From: Chryseobacterium arachidis
Lineage (GTDB): Bacteria > Bacteroidota > Bacteroidia > Flavobacteriales > Weeksellaceae
Reading direction: 5' to 3'
Length of the DNA: 64,000 nucleotides
NCBI RefSeq assembly: GCF_900129245.1
Contig: NZ_FQUT01000005.1
Location: 186,001-250,000 of the forward strand
A model generated the notes under the pieces. The model did not search any database. It had not been told where the DNA came from and saw only the letters and a list, made by a program, of their open reading frames with translations. Below, one piece after another: positions 9,740-15,951 of this stretch (positions within the stretch are counted from its first letter, which is position 1; each line of letters starts with the position of its first letter). A program made the position numbers and the translations under genes.

Positions 9740-9747
9740 TTACTTTG
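9740..9747 (+). promoter_or_regulatory. -7 box TTACTTTG before the tRNA array
   Basis: TTACTTTG followed by C is the same -7 form used by the Ro promoter, but the 17-bp operator found at four island promoters is absent here. It is the last promoter I see before the tRNA array. Confidence 0.5.
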
Positions 9748-9816
9748 CAACCGAAAATTGAAAGCAACAAGTTTTCAAGCCTTTCAAAAAAACTTTTTTA
9801 AAACAAGAAAAATAAA

Positions 9817-9954
9817 ATGAAACAATTACATAACATATCTAATTTATCTTCAAGACAACGCGGTGTAGAACCGATGGGGCAGGGGTATGCTTGTATTATT
9901 CTTCTTGATAGTGAATTTGTGGATAAAAGGTGCTTATATAAATGGGTCAGCTAA
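9817..9954 (+). CDS. Possible 45-residue leader peptide
   Basis: An ATG-start ORF of 45 codons lies between the -7 box at 9740 and a strong terminator at 9978-10006. The first tRNA begins just after that terminator. The order promoter, short ORF, terminator, tRNA genes has the form of an attenuator, so translation of this ORF could set read-through into the array. No known peptide family is recognised, and the RNA rather than the peptide may matter. Confidence 0.35.
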   Translation: MKQLHNISNLSSRQRGVEPMGQGYACIILLDSEFVDKRCLYKWVS

Positions 9955-9977
9955 TGTAGCGACACGTCTAAAAATAT

Positions 9978-10006
9978 AAAGCGCCTCCCAAAAAGAGGCG
10001 CTTTTT
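9978..10006 (+). terminator. Terminator just upstream of the tRNA array
   Basis: AAAGCGCCTC pairs perfectly with GAGGCGCTTT (10 bp), followed by a T run. The first tRNA starts 4 bases later, so transcripts of the array either read through or start from a promoter I cannot see. Confidence 0.85.
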
Positions 10007-10010
10007 CTAT

Positions 10011-10083
10011 GGTTTCTCTAGCTTATTTGGTAAAGCGTCGGTTTGTGGCACCGGAGAACAGGGTTCGATTCCCGGAGATACCC
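10011..10083 (+). tRNA. tRNA-His(GTG), degenerate
   Basis: Anticodon loop TTGTGGC sits on a 5-bp stem. The acceptor has a T-T mismatch and the T stem an A-G mismatch. The base before position 1 is T, so the G-1 identity element of tRNA-His is not encoded. No CCA. Confidence 0.75.
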
Positions 10084-10093
10084 AAAATTATAA

Positions 10094-10167
10094 AATCTCA
10101 TAGCTCAATTGGTTGGAGCGTCGACCTGATACGTCGAAGGTTGAAGGTTCGAGTCCTTCTGGGATTA
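10094..10167 (+). tRNA. tRNA-Ile(GAT)
   Basis: Full cloverleaf: 7-bp acceptor (AATCTCA / TGGGATT), D stem GCTC / GAGC, anticodon loop CTGATAC on a perfect stem, perfect T arm GAAGG-TTCGAGT-CCTTC. It starts with A rather than G. No CCA. Confidence 0.9.
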
Positions 10168-10223
10168 CAAAAATGTGAAAAGTTAATTTTAAAATTGACA
10201 ATTGACCATTCATAATAAAAAAC

Positions 10224-10297
10224 AATCTCATGGCTCAAATGGTTAGAGCACCGGTCTTTTAAACCGGGGGTTGAAAGTTCGAATCTTTCTGGGATTA
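10224..10297 (+). tRNA. tRNA-Lys(TTT)
   Basis: Cloverleaf with anticodon loop CTTTTAA on a CCGGT / ACCGG stem and a perfect T arm. The acceptor (AATCTCA / TGGGATT) is the same as in the preceding tRNA-Ile, so the two may be copies with swapped anticodon arms. Confidence 0.9.
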
Positions 10298-10301
10298 CCA
10301 A

Positions 10302-10375
10302 GGTTCCGTAGCTCAATTGGATAGAGCATGGGTTTTCTAAACCCAGGGTTACAGGTTCGAGTCCTGTCGGAATCA
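10302..10375 (+). tRNA. tRNA-Arg(TCT)
   Basis: Acceptor GGTTCCG / CGGAATC, D stem GCTC / GAGC, anticodon loop TTTCTAA on TGGGT / ACCCA, T arm ACAGG-TTCGAGT-CCTGT. Only 4 bases separate it from tRNA-Lys. Confidence 0.9.
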
Positions 10376-10382
10376 CAAGAAA

Positions 10383-10467
10383 GGAGAGTAGGCAAATATT
10401 GGTTTGTTGCGGCTTACTGCTAATGAGTTCTACGACAGTAGTGAAGGTTCGATTCCTTTGCTCTCCG
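10383..10467 (+). tRNA. tRNA-Ser(GCT), class II
   Basis: 85 nt. Acceptor GGAGAGT / GCTCTCC, anticodon loop CTGCTAA, and a real long variable arm CTAC-GACA-GTAG. The D arm is short and unusual. Confidence 0.8.
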
Positions 10468-10474
10468 CAAAAAA

Positions 10475-10597
10475 GGTCTATTGAGGTAATGGCTAACCTG
10501 CCTGACTGTCGCTCAGGCACTGCGAGTTCGAAATGCAAAGCATTCGTGAACTCAAATAAAAAAATATATGCGATGGTGAACAATCTCGCATAGACCG
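10475..10597 (+). tRNA. tRNA-Asp(GTC) with about 51 nt inserted in the T loop
   Basis: Acceptor GGTCTAT / ATAGACC (475-481 / 590-596) and anticodon loop CTGTCGC on CCTGA / TCAGG are perfect. The T stem GCGAG (10522-10526) finds its partner CTCGC only at 10585-10589. Removing 10533-10583 restores loop TTCGAAT and a normal 72-nt tRNA. The insert forms its own hairpin (GAGTTC..AATGC / GCATT..GAACTC). It could be intron-like or an interrupted gene. Confidence 0.7.
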
Positions 10598-10600
10598 CAA

Positions 10601-10660
10601 AGATTCACGGAAAATTTCGGATCCGACTGTCTCTCGGAGAAGATTTTTAAAGTGAATCTG
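10601..10660 (+). tRNA. Minimal Asp-type tRNA-like RNA (GTC) without T arm
   Basis: 60 nt. Perfect 8-bp acceptor AGATTCAC / GTGAATCT and perfect anticodon arm TCCGA-CTGTCTC-TCGGA. There is a poor D region and no T arm at all; the TTCGA loop is replaced by an AT-rich linker. It resembles armless mitochondrial tRNAs in form. It may be a decoy rather than an acceptor of amino acid. Confidence 0.5.
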
Positions 10661-10665
10661 CAAAA

Positions 10666-10737
10666 CTGGAAAGATAACGGTGGTTGTTTACCTGTCTTGG
10701 ACGCGGGAGGTCGCAAGTTCGAATCTTGCTTTCCAGA
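10666..10737 (+). tRNA. tRNA-Pro(TGG)
   Basis: Acceptor CTGGAAA / TTTCCAG, anticodon loop CTTGGAC on CCTGT / GCGGG (two wobble pairs), perfect T arm GCAAG-TTCGAAT-CTTGC. Confidence 0.85.
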
Positions 10738-10743
10738 CAGTTT

Positions 10744-10816
10744 GCTCCATTCGTCTAATGGTTTAGGACGGCTGCCTTTCGAGCAGTAGATAAGAGTTCG
10801 ATTCTCTTATGGAGTG
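10744..10816 (+). tRNA. tRNA-Glu(TTC), copy 1
   Basis: Anticodon loop CTTTCGA. Acceptor GCTCCAT / ATGGAGT has a G-T first pair. T arm is regular. A second Glu gene lies at 11786. Confidence 0.9.
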
Positions 10817-10821
10817 CAAAA

Positions 10822-10895
10822 GATTTCGTAGCTCAATGGGTTAGAGTATCGGTTTCATAAGCCGAAGGTTGAAGGTTCGAGTCCTTCCGAAATTA
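10822..10895 (+). tRNA. tRNA-Met(CAT)
   Basis: Anticodon loop TTCATAA on TCGGT / GCCGA, acceptor GATTTCG / CGAAATT, perfect T arm GAAGG-TTCGAGT-CCTTC. An elongator Met or a lysidine-type Ile tRNA cannot be told apart from sequence alone. Confidence 0.85.
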
Positions 10896-10903
10896 CAAAA
10901 AAC

Positions 10904-10975
10904 GATTCTGTAGCTCAATGGTAGAGCGCTGGTCTGTTAAACCAGAAGTTGAAAGTTCGAGCCTTTCCGGAATCG
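10904..10975 (+). tRNA. tRNA-Asn(GTT)
   Basis: Anticodon loop CTGTTAA on CTGGT / ACCAG, acceptor GATTCTG / CGGAATC, D arm GCTC / GAGC, T arm GAAAG-TTCGAGC-CTTTC. Confidence 0.9.
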
Positions 10976-11010
10976 CAAAAAACTAAATATTAATTGTTTC
11001 AAAAGAGAAA

Positions 11011-11081
11011 AAGAAAAGGTTTGTCGAGAGCAGAAGATCTTTACGCCAAAAACACGATATAATATAGACAAGCTTTTTCTT
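11011..11081 (+). ncRNA. Type A Y-like RNA 1
   Basis: The ends form a perfect 15-bp stem (AAGAAAAGGTTTGTC / GACAAGCTTTTTCTT). Inside lies the family box GCAGAAGATCTT. Three relatives at 11136, 11402 and 11875 keep this box and the GTTTGTC..GACARGC inner stem, while the outer pairs change in a compensated way. A stem joining 5' and 3' ends plus a GTCGAG-like strand resembles Ro-binding Y RNA stems. The Y assignment is inference. Confidence 0.6.
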
Positions 11082-11135
11082 AACTCGCTTGAAACTTGAT
11101 GAAGAAAGTTTTAAACATAATATAAATTTTTAGGT

Positions 11136-11200
11136 AAAATAAAGTTTGTCAAAGCGCAGAAGTTCTTATATCAAACAAAAATTAAGACAGGCTTTATTTT
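11136..11200 (+). ncRNA. Type A Y-like RNA 2
   Basis: A perfect 15-bp terminal stem (AAAATAAAGTTTGTC / GACAGGCTTTATTTT) differs from copy 1 at several pairs with base pairing kept. The core box GCGCAGAAGTTCTTA is followed by an AT-rich loop. A T run follows the 3' strand, so it can terminate transcription. Confidence 0.65.
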
Positions 11201-11280
11201 TTTATTAAAATTTAAATAAAAAAGAATAATCAGAATGTTGGGAAATTACTCATTACCCATTACTGATTAATTATAAAAAC

Positions 11281-11362
11281 GATGGTTCGCCGAAGTGGAA
11301 GAGTCGGGGCGGTCTGCAAAACCGTTGCGTAAGCTGAGTGGGTTTGAATCCCATAACCATCT
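11281..11362 (+). tRNA. tRNA-Cys(GCA) on a class II scaffold
   Basis: 82 nt. Perfect acceptor GATGGTT / AACCATC, anticodon loop CTGCAAA on GCGGT / ACCGT, T arm TGGG-TTTGAAT-CCCA. The D region and long variable region (TTGCGTAAGCTGAG) match the array's own tRNA-Tyr, not the usual short-variable-loop tRNA-Cys. It looks like a tRNA-Tyr-type gene recast with a Cys anticodon. Confidence 0.7.
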
Positions 11363-11401
11363 CAAATAACTAAAATGAGATTAGTTCCGAAGAAAAAGAA
11401 A

Positions 11402-11457
11402 AAAGTTTGTCGAGCGCAGAAGTTCTTATATCAAACTAAAAATTAAAGACAGGCTTT
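11402..11457 (+). ncRNA. Type A Y-like RNA 3
   Basis: A 10-bp terminal stem AAAGTTTGTC / GACAGGCTTT, extended outward with one mismatch. The core GAGCGCAGAAGTTCTTATATC is nearly identical to copy 2. It lies between the Cys and Tyr tRNA genes. Confidence 0.6.
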
Positions 11458-11535
11458 GTTTTCTTCACAAATTAAAGATTAAGTAGTTAGTTGGGAAATA
11501 TTACTCATTACCAATTGCTTATTACTCATGAAAAG

Positions 11536-11622
11536 GGAAGTACGCCGAAGTTGGAGAGTCGGGGCAGACTGTAAATCTGTTGCTTCATTGCTGAGTAGGT
11601 TCGAATCCTACTACTTCCACCA
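11536..11622 (+). tRNA. tRNA-Tyr(GTA)
   Basis: Class II with a long variable arm. Acceptor GGAAGTA / TACTTCC, anticodon loop CTGTAAA on CAGA / TCTG, T arm GTAGG-TTCGAAT-CCTAC. It is the only tRNA of the array followed by an encoded CCA, which may be chance. Confidence 0.85.
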
Positions 11623-11625
11623 ACA

Positions 11626-11697
11626 CCGCTGATAATGTAATGGCAGCATGCAGGAAATGTATTCTTGTTGTTCAGGTTCGACTCCTGGTCAGATGGT
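11626..11697 (+). tRNA. tRNA-Thr(TGT)-like, degenerate
   Basis: T arm TCAGG-TTCGACT-CCTGG is good. The acceptor pairs only with a bulged A (CCGCTGA / TCAGATGG). Anticodon loop AATGTAT has A instead of the near-universal T33. Translation function is doubtful. Confidence 0.5.
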
Positions 11698-11785
11698 CAA
11701 AGAAAGTGAATGGTGAATAAGTCAATTGTCGGTTTTAAAAAATTGACTACAAAGCAAATTGACAATTTAGAATTCACACAAAAAT

Positions 11786-11858
11786 GCTCTATTCGTCTAA
11801 CGGTTCAGGACGCCTGCCTTTCGAGCAGAAAATAAGGGTTCGATTCCCTTATAGAGTA
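11786..11858 (+). tRNA. tRNA-Glu(TTC), copy 2
   Basis: Same fold and anticodon as the copy at 10744. Acceptor GCTCTAT / ATAGAGT and T stem AAGGG / CCCTT differ from copy 1 with pairing kept, so both copies appear maintained. Confidence 0.9.
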
Positions 11859-11874
11859 CAGGTTAAATGGGAAA

Positions 11875-11950
11875 GAGAAAGGTTTTGTCAAGCGCAGAAG
11901 ATCTTACAAATATAACAGGCATAGTTTATAAATATAGACAAGCTTTTCTC
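11875..11950 (+). ncRNA. Type A Y-like RNA 4
   Basis: A 14-bp terminal stem GAGAAAGG(T)TTTGTC / GACAAGCTTTTCTC with one bulged T; core AAGCGCAGAAGATCTTA; longer AT-rich loop. It lies between Glu copy 2 and Leu(TAG). Confidence 0.6.
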
Positions 11951-12064
11951 AGACCTAAATTATGAATAATCAGTAATGTGCAATGAGTAGTTATTGCGAC
12001 GGTTAATATGAATTTATAAAGCATAATTTTTTTTATTACACATTACTTATTACTCATGAAACTC

Positions 12065-12138
12065 GCGGGAATGGTGGAAATGGTAGACACACTTGATTTA
12101 GGCTCAAGGTTTTGGGGGTTCGAGTCCCTCTTTCCGTA
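12065..12138 (+). tRNA. tRNA-Leu(TAG) lacking the long variable arm
   Basis: Acceptor and D arm (GCGGGAATGGTGGAAATGG) closely follow ordinary bacterial tRNA-Leu. Anticodon loop is TTTAGGC on CTTGA / TCAAG. The variable region is only about 5 nt (GTTTT) where Leu tRNAs normally carry a 10-15 nt arm. Confidence 0.75.
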
Positions 12139-12145
12139 CAAAATT

Positions 12146-12218
12146 GCCTCTCTATTCCAATTGGCAGAAAAAACGGCTTTAAACCCCGTAAAGTCCCAGT
12201 TCGAATCTGGGGAGAGGT
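12146..12218 (+). tRNA. tRNA-Leu(TAA)-like lacking the long variable arm
   Basis: Acceptor GCCTCTC / GAGAGGT and T arm CCCAG-TTCGAAT-CTGGG are perfect. The anticodon stem ACGGC / CCCGT has a C-C pair next to loop TTTAAAC. Reading the loop one base off would give anticodon TTA but breaks the stem, so Leu(TAA) is preferred. Confidence 0.6.
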
Positions 12219-12311
12219 ACAAAATATGAGTAATGGGGTAATGTGCAATGAGTAATAAACTACGCGCAAAAAATGTTACTAATTACCAATTACTCATTAC
12301 CTATAAAAAAT

Positions 12312-12384
12312 GGAAGAGTGGTGTAGTAGGTCTGCACGTTAGTCTGAAAAACTAAAGGTACAGGTTCGATTCCTGTCTGTTCCG
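12312..12384 (+). tRNA. tRNA-Phe(GAA)
   Basis: Anticodon loop CTGAAAA on TTAGT / ACTAA, D stem GTG / CAC, T arm ACAGG-TTCGATT-CCTGT. One G-G mismatch in the acceptor. Confidence 0.8.
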
Positions 12385-12457
12385 CAGAAATATGAGTAAT
12401 CATAATATGCAATGAGTAATAACTCAACACTCATAATTAATAACTTATAACTAGAAC

Positions 12458-12530
12458 TGATTCATAGTGTAATTGGTCAGCACACAAGACTTTGACTCTT
12501 GTTGTTCAGGTTCGAGTCCTGATGAATCAA
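12458..12530 (+). tRNA. tRNA-Gln(TTG)
   Basis: Perfect acceptor TGATTCA / TGAATCA, anticodon loop CTTTGAC on CAAGA / TCTTG, T arm TCAGG-TTCGAGT-CCTGA. Confidence 0.9.
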
Positions 12531-12539
12531 CAAAAAATT

Positions 12540-12610
12540 GCTTCGATGGTGTAATGGTAGCATCTCAGTCTCCAAAACTGATGGTATTGGTTCGAGTCCA
12601 GTTCGTAGCG
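12540..12610 (+). tRNA. tRNA-Trp(CCA)
   Basis: Anticodon loop CTCCAAA on TCAGT / ACTGA; acceptor GCTTCGA / TCGTAGC has one T-T mismatch; T arm ATTGG-TTCGAGT-CCAGT. Last tRNA of the array. The spacer to the next gene is AT-rich filler repeated elsewhere in the window. Confidence 0.85.
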
Positions 12611-12727
12611 CAAGAAAGTGAATAGTCAATGGTGAATTTTGTTTCACAAGTGAATTTTAAAAATTGACCTTTCACAATTGACCTAATAATTAATAAAAAT
12701 TTAGACAAAACAAAACATGTAGAAAAA

Positions 12728-13213
12728 ATGGAAACGCAACAACAAACATGGCAGAACATGACGGGAAAAATTTTCCAACACTCTATCACACATTTGGTAG
12801 AAGAAGCCATCATCCGCGAACAGGCAAACGGGCACCGACTGAAAGTATGCGTGGGTTCAGACTCCCACGTTTACGGGGATGCCATTAATTATGCTACGGC
12901 AGTTGTCTTTATTCGTGAGGGAAAAGGAGCGTTTACCTTTATCAGAAAAGAAAGAGAAATACAGAGTATCAGTATCAAAGAGCGTATGCTGAACGAGGTG
13001 AACAAATCCGTGGAAATAGCCTATGCCATTTGCTCTATTCTGGAAACGTATGATGTGGAAATGGAGGTACACGCAGATATTAACACCGATCCGGATTTTA
13101 AATCCAACGTTGCTTTGAGAGACGCAATGGGATACATTCTGGGAATGGGATATGTGTTTAAAGCAAAACCTTACGCATTCGCAAGTTCAAATTGTGCTGA
13201 TATGATGGTGTAA
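12728..13213 (+). CDS. YkuK-like RNase H-fold nuclease
   Basis: A 161-residue protein. The motif VCVGSDSHVYGDA (acidic residue in a first strand), a central strand-rich region and EVHADINTDPDFKSN match the YkuK/DUF458 family of predicted RNase H-like nucleases. It is the first protein gene after the tRNA array and opens the RNA-processing gene set. Expected to be cytoplasmic; substrate unknown. Its position suggests RNA trimming, but that is inference. Confidence 0.75.
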   Translation: METQQQTWQNMTGKIFQHSITHLVEEAIIREQANGHRLKVCVGSDSHVYGDAINYATAVVFIREGKGAFTFIRKEREIQSISIKERMLNEVNKSVEIAYAICSILETYDVEMEVHADINTDPDFKSNVALRDAMGYILGMGYVFKAKPYAFASSNCADMMV

Positions 13214-13312
13214 AATAGCTTGAAGCGGGATGATGGGAGATGGAAGCTTTTTGACAGTATGAATTTAACTTCCTTTATCTAGCTTCTAACATTCATCCAA
13301 AAAATAATTAAA

Positions 13313-13858
13313 ATGTTTTTGTACGACAAAGTAATCGTCATAGATATCGAAGCCACGTGTTGGGATAAAGGACAAATCCCGGAAAATCAAAAAAGAGAAA
13401 TCATTGAGATCGGAATTTGCAAACTCAATATGTCAGACGGAAGTATTGAAGAGAAAAGAAGTTATTTGATAAAACCTACACAATCGGAAGTCAGTAAATA
13501 TTGTACTCAATTAACAGGAATTACTCCCGAAAAGTTGGAAAAAGAAGGAGTTTCTTTTAAAGAAGCCTGTTCAAATATCAAAAACAGATACAATTCCTTA
13601 CGAAGAACATATGCGGGTTATGGCGGGTTCGACAAATCGATTATGGAAAGTCAATGTAAAGAATTTGATGTTAAATTTCCTTTCAGTGAAACTTATCTAG
13701 ATTTGAAAGTATTAATAAGTTTGATGACCGGAGAAAAACCGATCGGACTTTTAAAAGAACTTAAAGCAAGGAATATCGAATTTGAAGGAAATAATCACAA
13801 TGGTGCAGATGACGCTTTTAACACAGCGAAATTATTGTATCATGTTTTAAAAAAATAA
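13313..13858 (+). CDS. DEDDh 3'-5' exonuclease, paralogue 1 (ERI-1/KapD-like)
   Basis: A 181-residue single exonuclease domain: VIDIEATCWD gives the first D-x-E, YGGFDKSIME the next Asp, and HNGADDAFNTAKLL the catalytic His and final Asp. The length and IDxEATCW opening fit the ERI-1-type 3' exoribonucleases that trim structured RNA ends. Two more paralogues lie at 19575 and 20232. The next gene starts 4 bases after the stop, so the two are co-transcribed. Confidence 0.85.
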   Translation: MFLYDKVIVIDIEATCWDKGQIPENQKREIIEIGICKLNMSDGSIEEKRSYLIKPTQSEVSKYCTQLTGITPEKLEKEGVSFKEACSNIKNRYNSLRRTYAGYGGFDKSIMESQCKEFDVKFPFSETYLDLKVLISLMTGEKPIGLLKELKARNIEFEGNNHNGADDAFNTAKLLYHVLKK

Positions 13859-13862
13859 AGCA

Positions 13863-14234
13863 ATGGAACTCACAAAACGATTACTGTTTCTGGATGATAT
13901 AAGATATCCGATTGAGGCATATCATTATACAAAACAAGATATTTTCCTTAGAAAAGATTGGCATATCGTTCGGAATTACGAGCAGTTTGTCAACAGGATT
14001 TTGGAAAAAGGACTTCCGGAAATGATTTCTTTTGACCACGACCTTGCTGATGAGCATTATTTGGAATCAAATTCTCAGGAATTTGTGGAAAAAACAGGTT
14101 ACGATTGCGCAAAATGACTGGTAGAATATTGTATGGATAACTATTTAGATTTACCCAAATTCTATTGTCACTCAATGAATCCTGTTGGAAAGGAAAACAT
14201 AGAAAGCCTTTTAAAGAATTTTAAAAATTTGTAA
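13863..14234 (+). pseudogene. Cyclic-phosphate-processing receiver-like (cREC) protein with in-frame TGA
   Basis: The first 84 codons (FLDDIRYP, SFDHDLADEH, TGYDCAK) match receiver-fold proteins found in RNA repair operons and proposed to process cyclic-phosphate RNA ends. TGA at 14115-14117 then interrupts the frame, which continues with LVEYCMDNYLDLPKFYCHSMNPVGKENI to TAA at 14232. Relatives read W at this point, from memory, so TGG to TGA is the likely change. The final TAA overlaps the next ATG (TAATG). It is either a recent pseudogene or read through. Confidence 0.65.
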
Positions 14235-14791
14235 TGGACATTTTTAGATTGATTCAAGATATAAAAACGCATTTGAAACTCAGCTTTGATGAGGTTGACA
14301 GATGGTTTGATAAAGATAATAAAATGTTGAATTATCAACCTTCAAATGGAGGTTGGACGGTTCAGCAGATTTTAGAACATATTTATCTTACGAACTTTTA
14401 TTTGTTGATTCTTATTGAAAAAGGATCAAAAAAAGCAATGCGAAATTATCTGGATCTTGATTTAAATCTTGAAATAAAAAATTACAGTTTTAATCAGGAA
14501 AAGTTTGAAAAGATAGGTGAGTACGGCGCTTTTCAATGGATAAGACCAGAGCATATGGAGCCAAAAGGAGAATTGAATTTAACTGAAATCAGAAGTTTAG
14601 TTTCTCAGCAATATCATCAATGTCTACATTACTTGGACTTGATGAATAACGGCGAAGGTCTTCTCTGCAAAACGACAATGACAGTGAATGATTTAGGAAA
14701 AATCAATGTGTATGAATACATTTATTTCCTCTCACTTCATGCTCAAAGACACGTTACTCAGATGAAAAATAATGAATTAGAAGTGATTTGA
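14234..14791 (+). CDS. DinB-like four-helix protein
   Basis: A 185-residue protein. ILEHIYLTNFYLL and the C-terminal FLSLHAQRHVTQM supply the metal-binding histidines of the DinB/YfiT-like superfamily. The start overlaps the cREC stop (TAATG), so its translation depends on ribosomes ending the previous frame. DinB-like proteins are metal-dependent enzymes of varied function, often thiol-linked. No specific role in RNA repair can be read here. Confidence 0.75.
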   Translation: MDIFRLIQDIKTHLKLSFDEVDRWFDKDNKMLNYQPSNGGWTVQQILEHIYLTNFYLLILIEKGSKKAMRNYLDLDLNLEIKNYSFNQEKFEKIGEYGAFQWIRPEHMEPKGELNLTEIRSLVSQQYHQCLHYLDLMNNGEGLLCKTTMTVNDLGKINVYEYIYFLSLHAQRHVTQMKNNELEVI

Positions 14792-14883
14792 GTATTGGAT
14801 TGTCTTTTTTCAAACAGTGTTGAAACCTTACAGGTTTTCAAAACCTGTGAGGTTTTAAGTAAAAACAATTTAAAAATTAAAAA

Positions 14884-15900
14884 ATGATTTTCAAAACATA
14901 TAACTCTATAGAAAATGCTTACCAAACCCGCGTGATCGATCAGATCAGGATGCAGGGTTTTGGGGATGAGGTTTTCATCGTGCAGGAGAAAGTTCATGGT
15001 GCAAATTTCTCTTTCTTCACCGATGGAAAGAAAATTAAAATCGCAAAAAGAACCGCTTTCATCGAAAAAGATGAAAAATTCTTCAATGCACATCAGATTT
15101 TAGAACGTTACAGAAAAAATGTAATCGAAGTGTTCGAAAAAGTGAAAACGATGCATCCCGATATTGAAACCGTAGTGATTTACGGCGAATTGTTCGGAGG
15201 TGGTTACAAACATAAAGAAGTAGAACCTGTAAAAGATGCAATTAAAGTTCAAAAAGGTGTTGAATATGCACCTCATAACGAATTTTATGCATTCGATATT
15301 AAGTTAAATGGAACTACTTATTTGGATACAGATTTGGTCAACCAAATTTTTGAAGAAACCGGATTTTTCTATGCAAAAATCTTATTTCAAGGAACTTTAG
15401 ATGAAGCTTTAAATTATATGAATGTTTTCGATTCTAAAATTCCGGCTTGGTTGGGATTACCTGAAATTGAGAACAATATGTGTGAAGGAACGATTATCAA
15501 AACTTTGAAAACCAAATATTTTGGAAACGGCTCAAGAGTTATTTTGAAAAATAAAAATGAGAAATGGGTCGAAAAGTCTAAAGTGGTGAGAAAACAGAAT
15601 AAATCGGTTCAGAAACCAATTAACTTTAGCGAAAAAGCTCAGAATATTTGGGAAGAAATCCAAAAATATGCAACTGTAAACAGATTGAATAATATGGTCA
15701 GCAAAATTGGAGAATTCGAACCCAAAATGATTGGAAAAGTAATCGGTCTTTTTGCTCAGGATATTTTAGAAGATTTTGAAAAAGATTTTCCGGAAGTTTT
15801 CACAACCATAGAAAAAGAAGAACAAAAAAGAATCAACAAAAAATTGAATTCTTTAGTGATTGATGTTGTAAAAGAAGAACTAATTTCAGCAAAAGTGTAG
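14884..15900 (+). CDS. RNA ligase, T4 Rnl2-like
   Basis: A 338-residue nucleotidyltransferase. Motif I EKVHGANF puts the AMP-accepting lysine at residue 36, as in the K-x-H-G of Rnl2 enzymes. Further ligase motifs are EGTIIKT and VILKNKN. The C-terminal about 90 residues are helical, like the Rnl2 C-terminal domain that helps bind 3'-OH/5'-phosphate nicks in duplex RNA. It would reseal cleaved tRNA. A second ligase of another family follows 51 bases downstream. Confidence 0.85.
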   Translation: MIFKTYNSIENAYQTRVIDQIRMQGFGDEVFIVQEKVHGANFSFFTDGKKIKIAKRTAFIEKDEKFFNAHQILERYRKNVIEVFEKVKTMHPDIETVVIYGELFGGGYKHKEVEPVKDAIKVQKGVEYAPHNEFYAFDIKLNGTTYLDTDLVNQIFEETGFFYAKILFQGTLDEALNYMNVFDSKIPAWLGLPEIENNMCEGTIIKTLKTKYFGNGSRVILKNKNEKWVEKSKVVRKQNKSVQKPINFSEKAQNIWEEIQKYATVNRLNNMVSKIGEFEPKMIGKVIGLFAQDILEDFEKDFPEVFTTIEKEEQKRINKKLNSLVIDVVKEELISAKV

Positions 15901-15951
15901 TTTGGGTAAGTTACCGATGAATGAAAATTTTTGCGTTAAAACAGATTAAAA

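Noticed and set aside
10011..12610. An opal suppressor tRNA that would explain the in-frame TGA codons
   Set aside because: No TCA anticodon loop was found among the tRNAs; Trp has CCA and Cys has GCA.
10009..12813. Open frames running over the tRNA array on both strands
   Set aside because: They cross several clear tRNA genes and have no protein-like composition.
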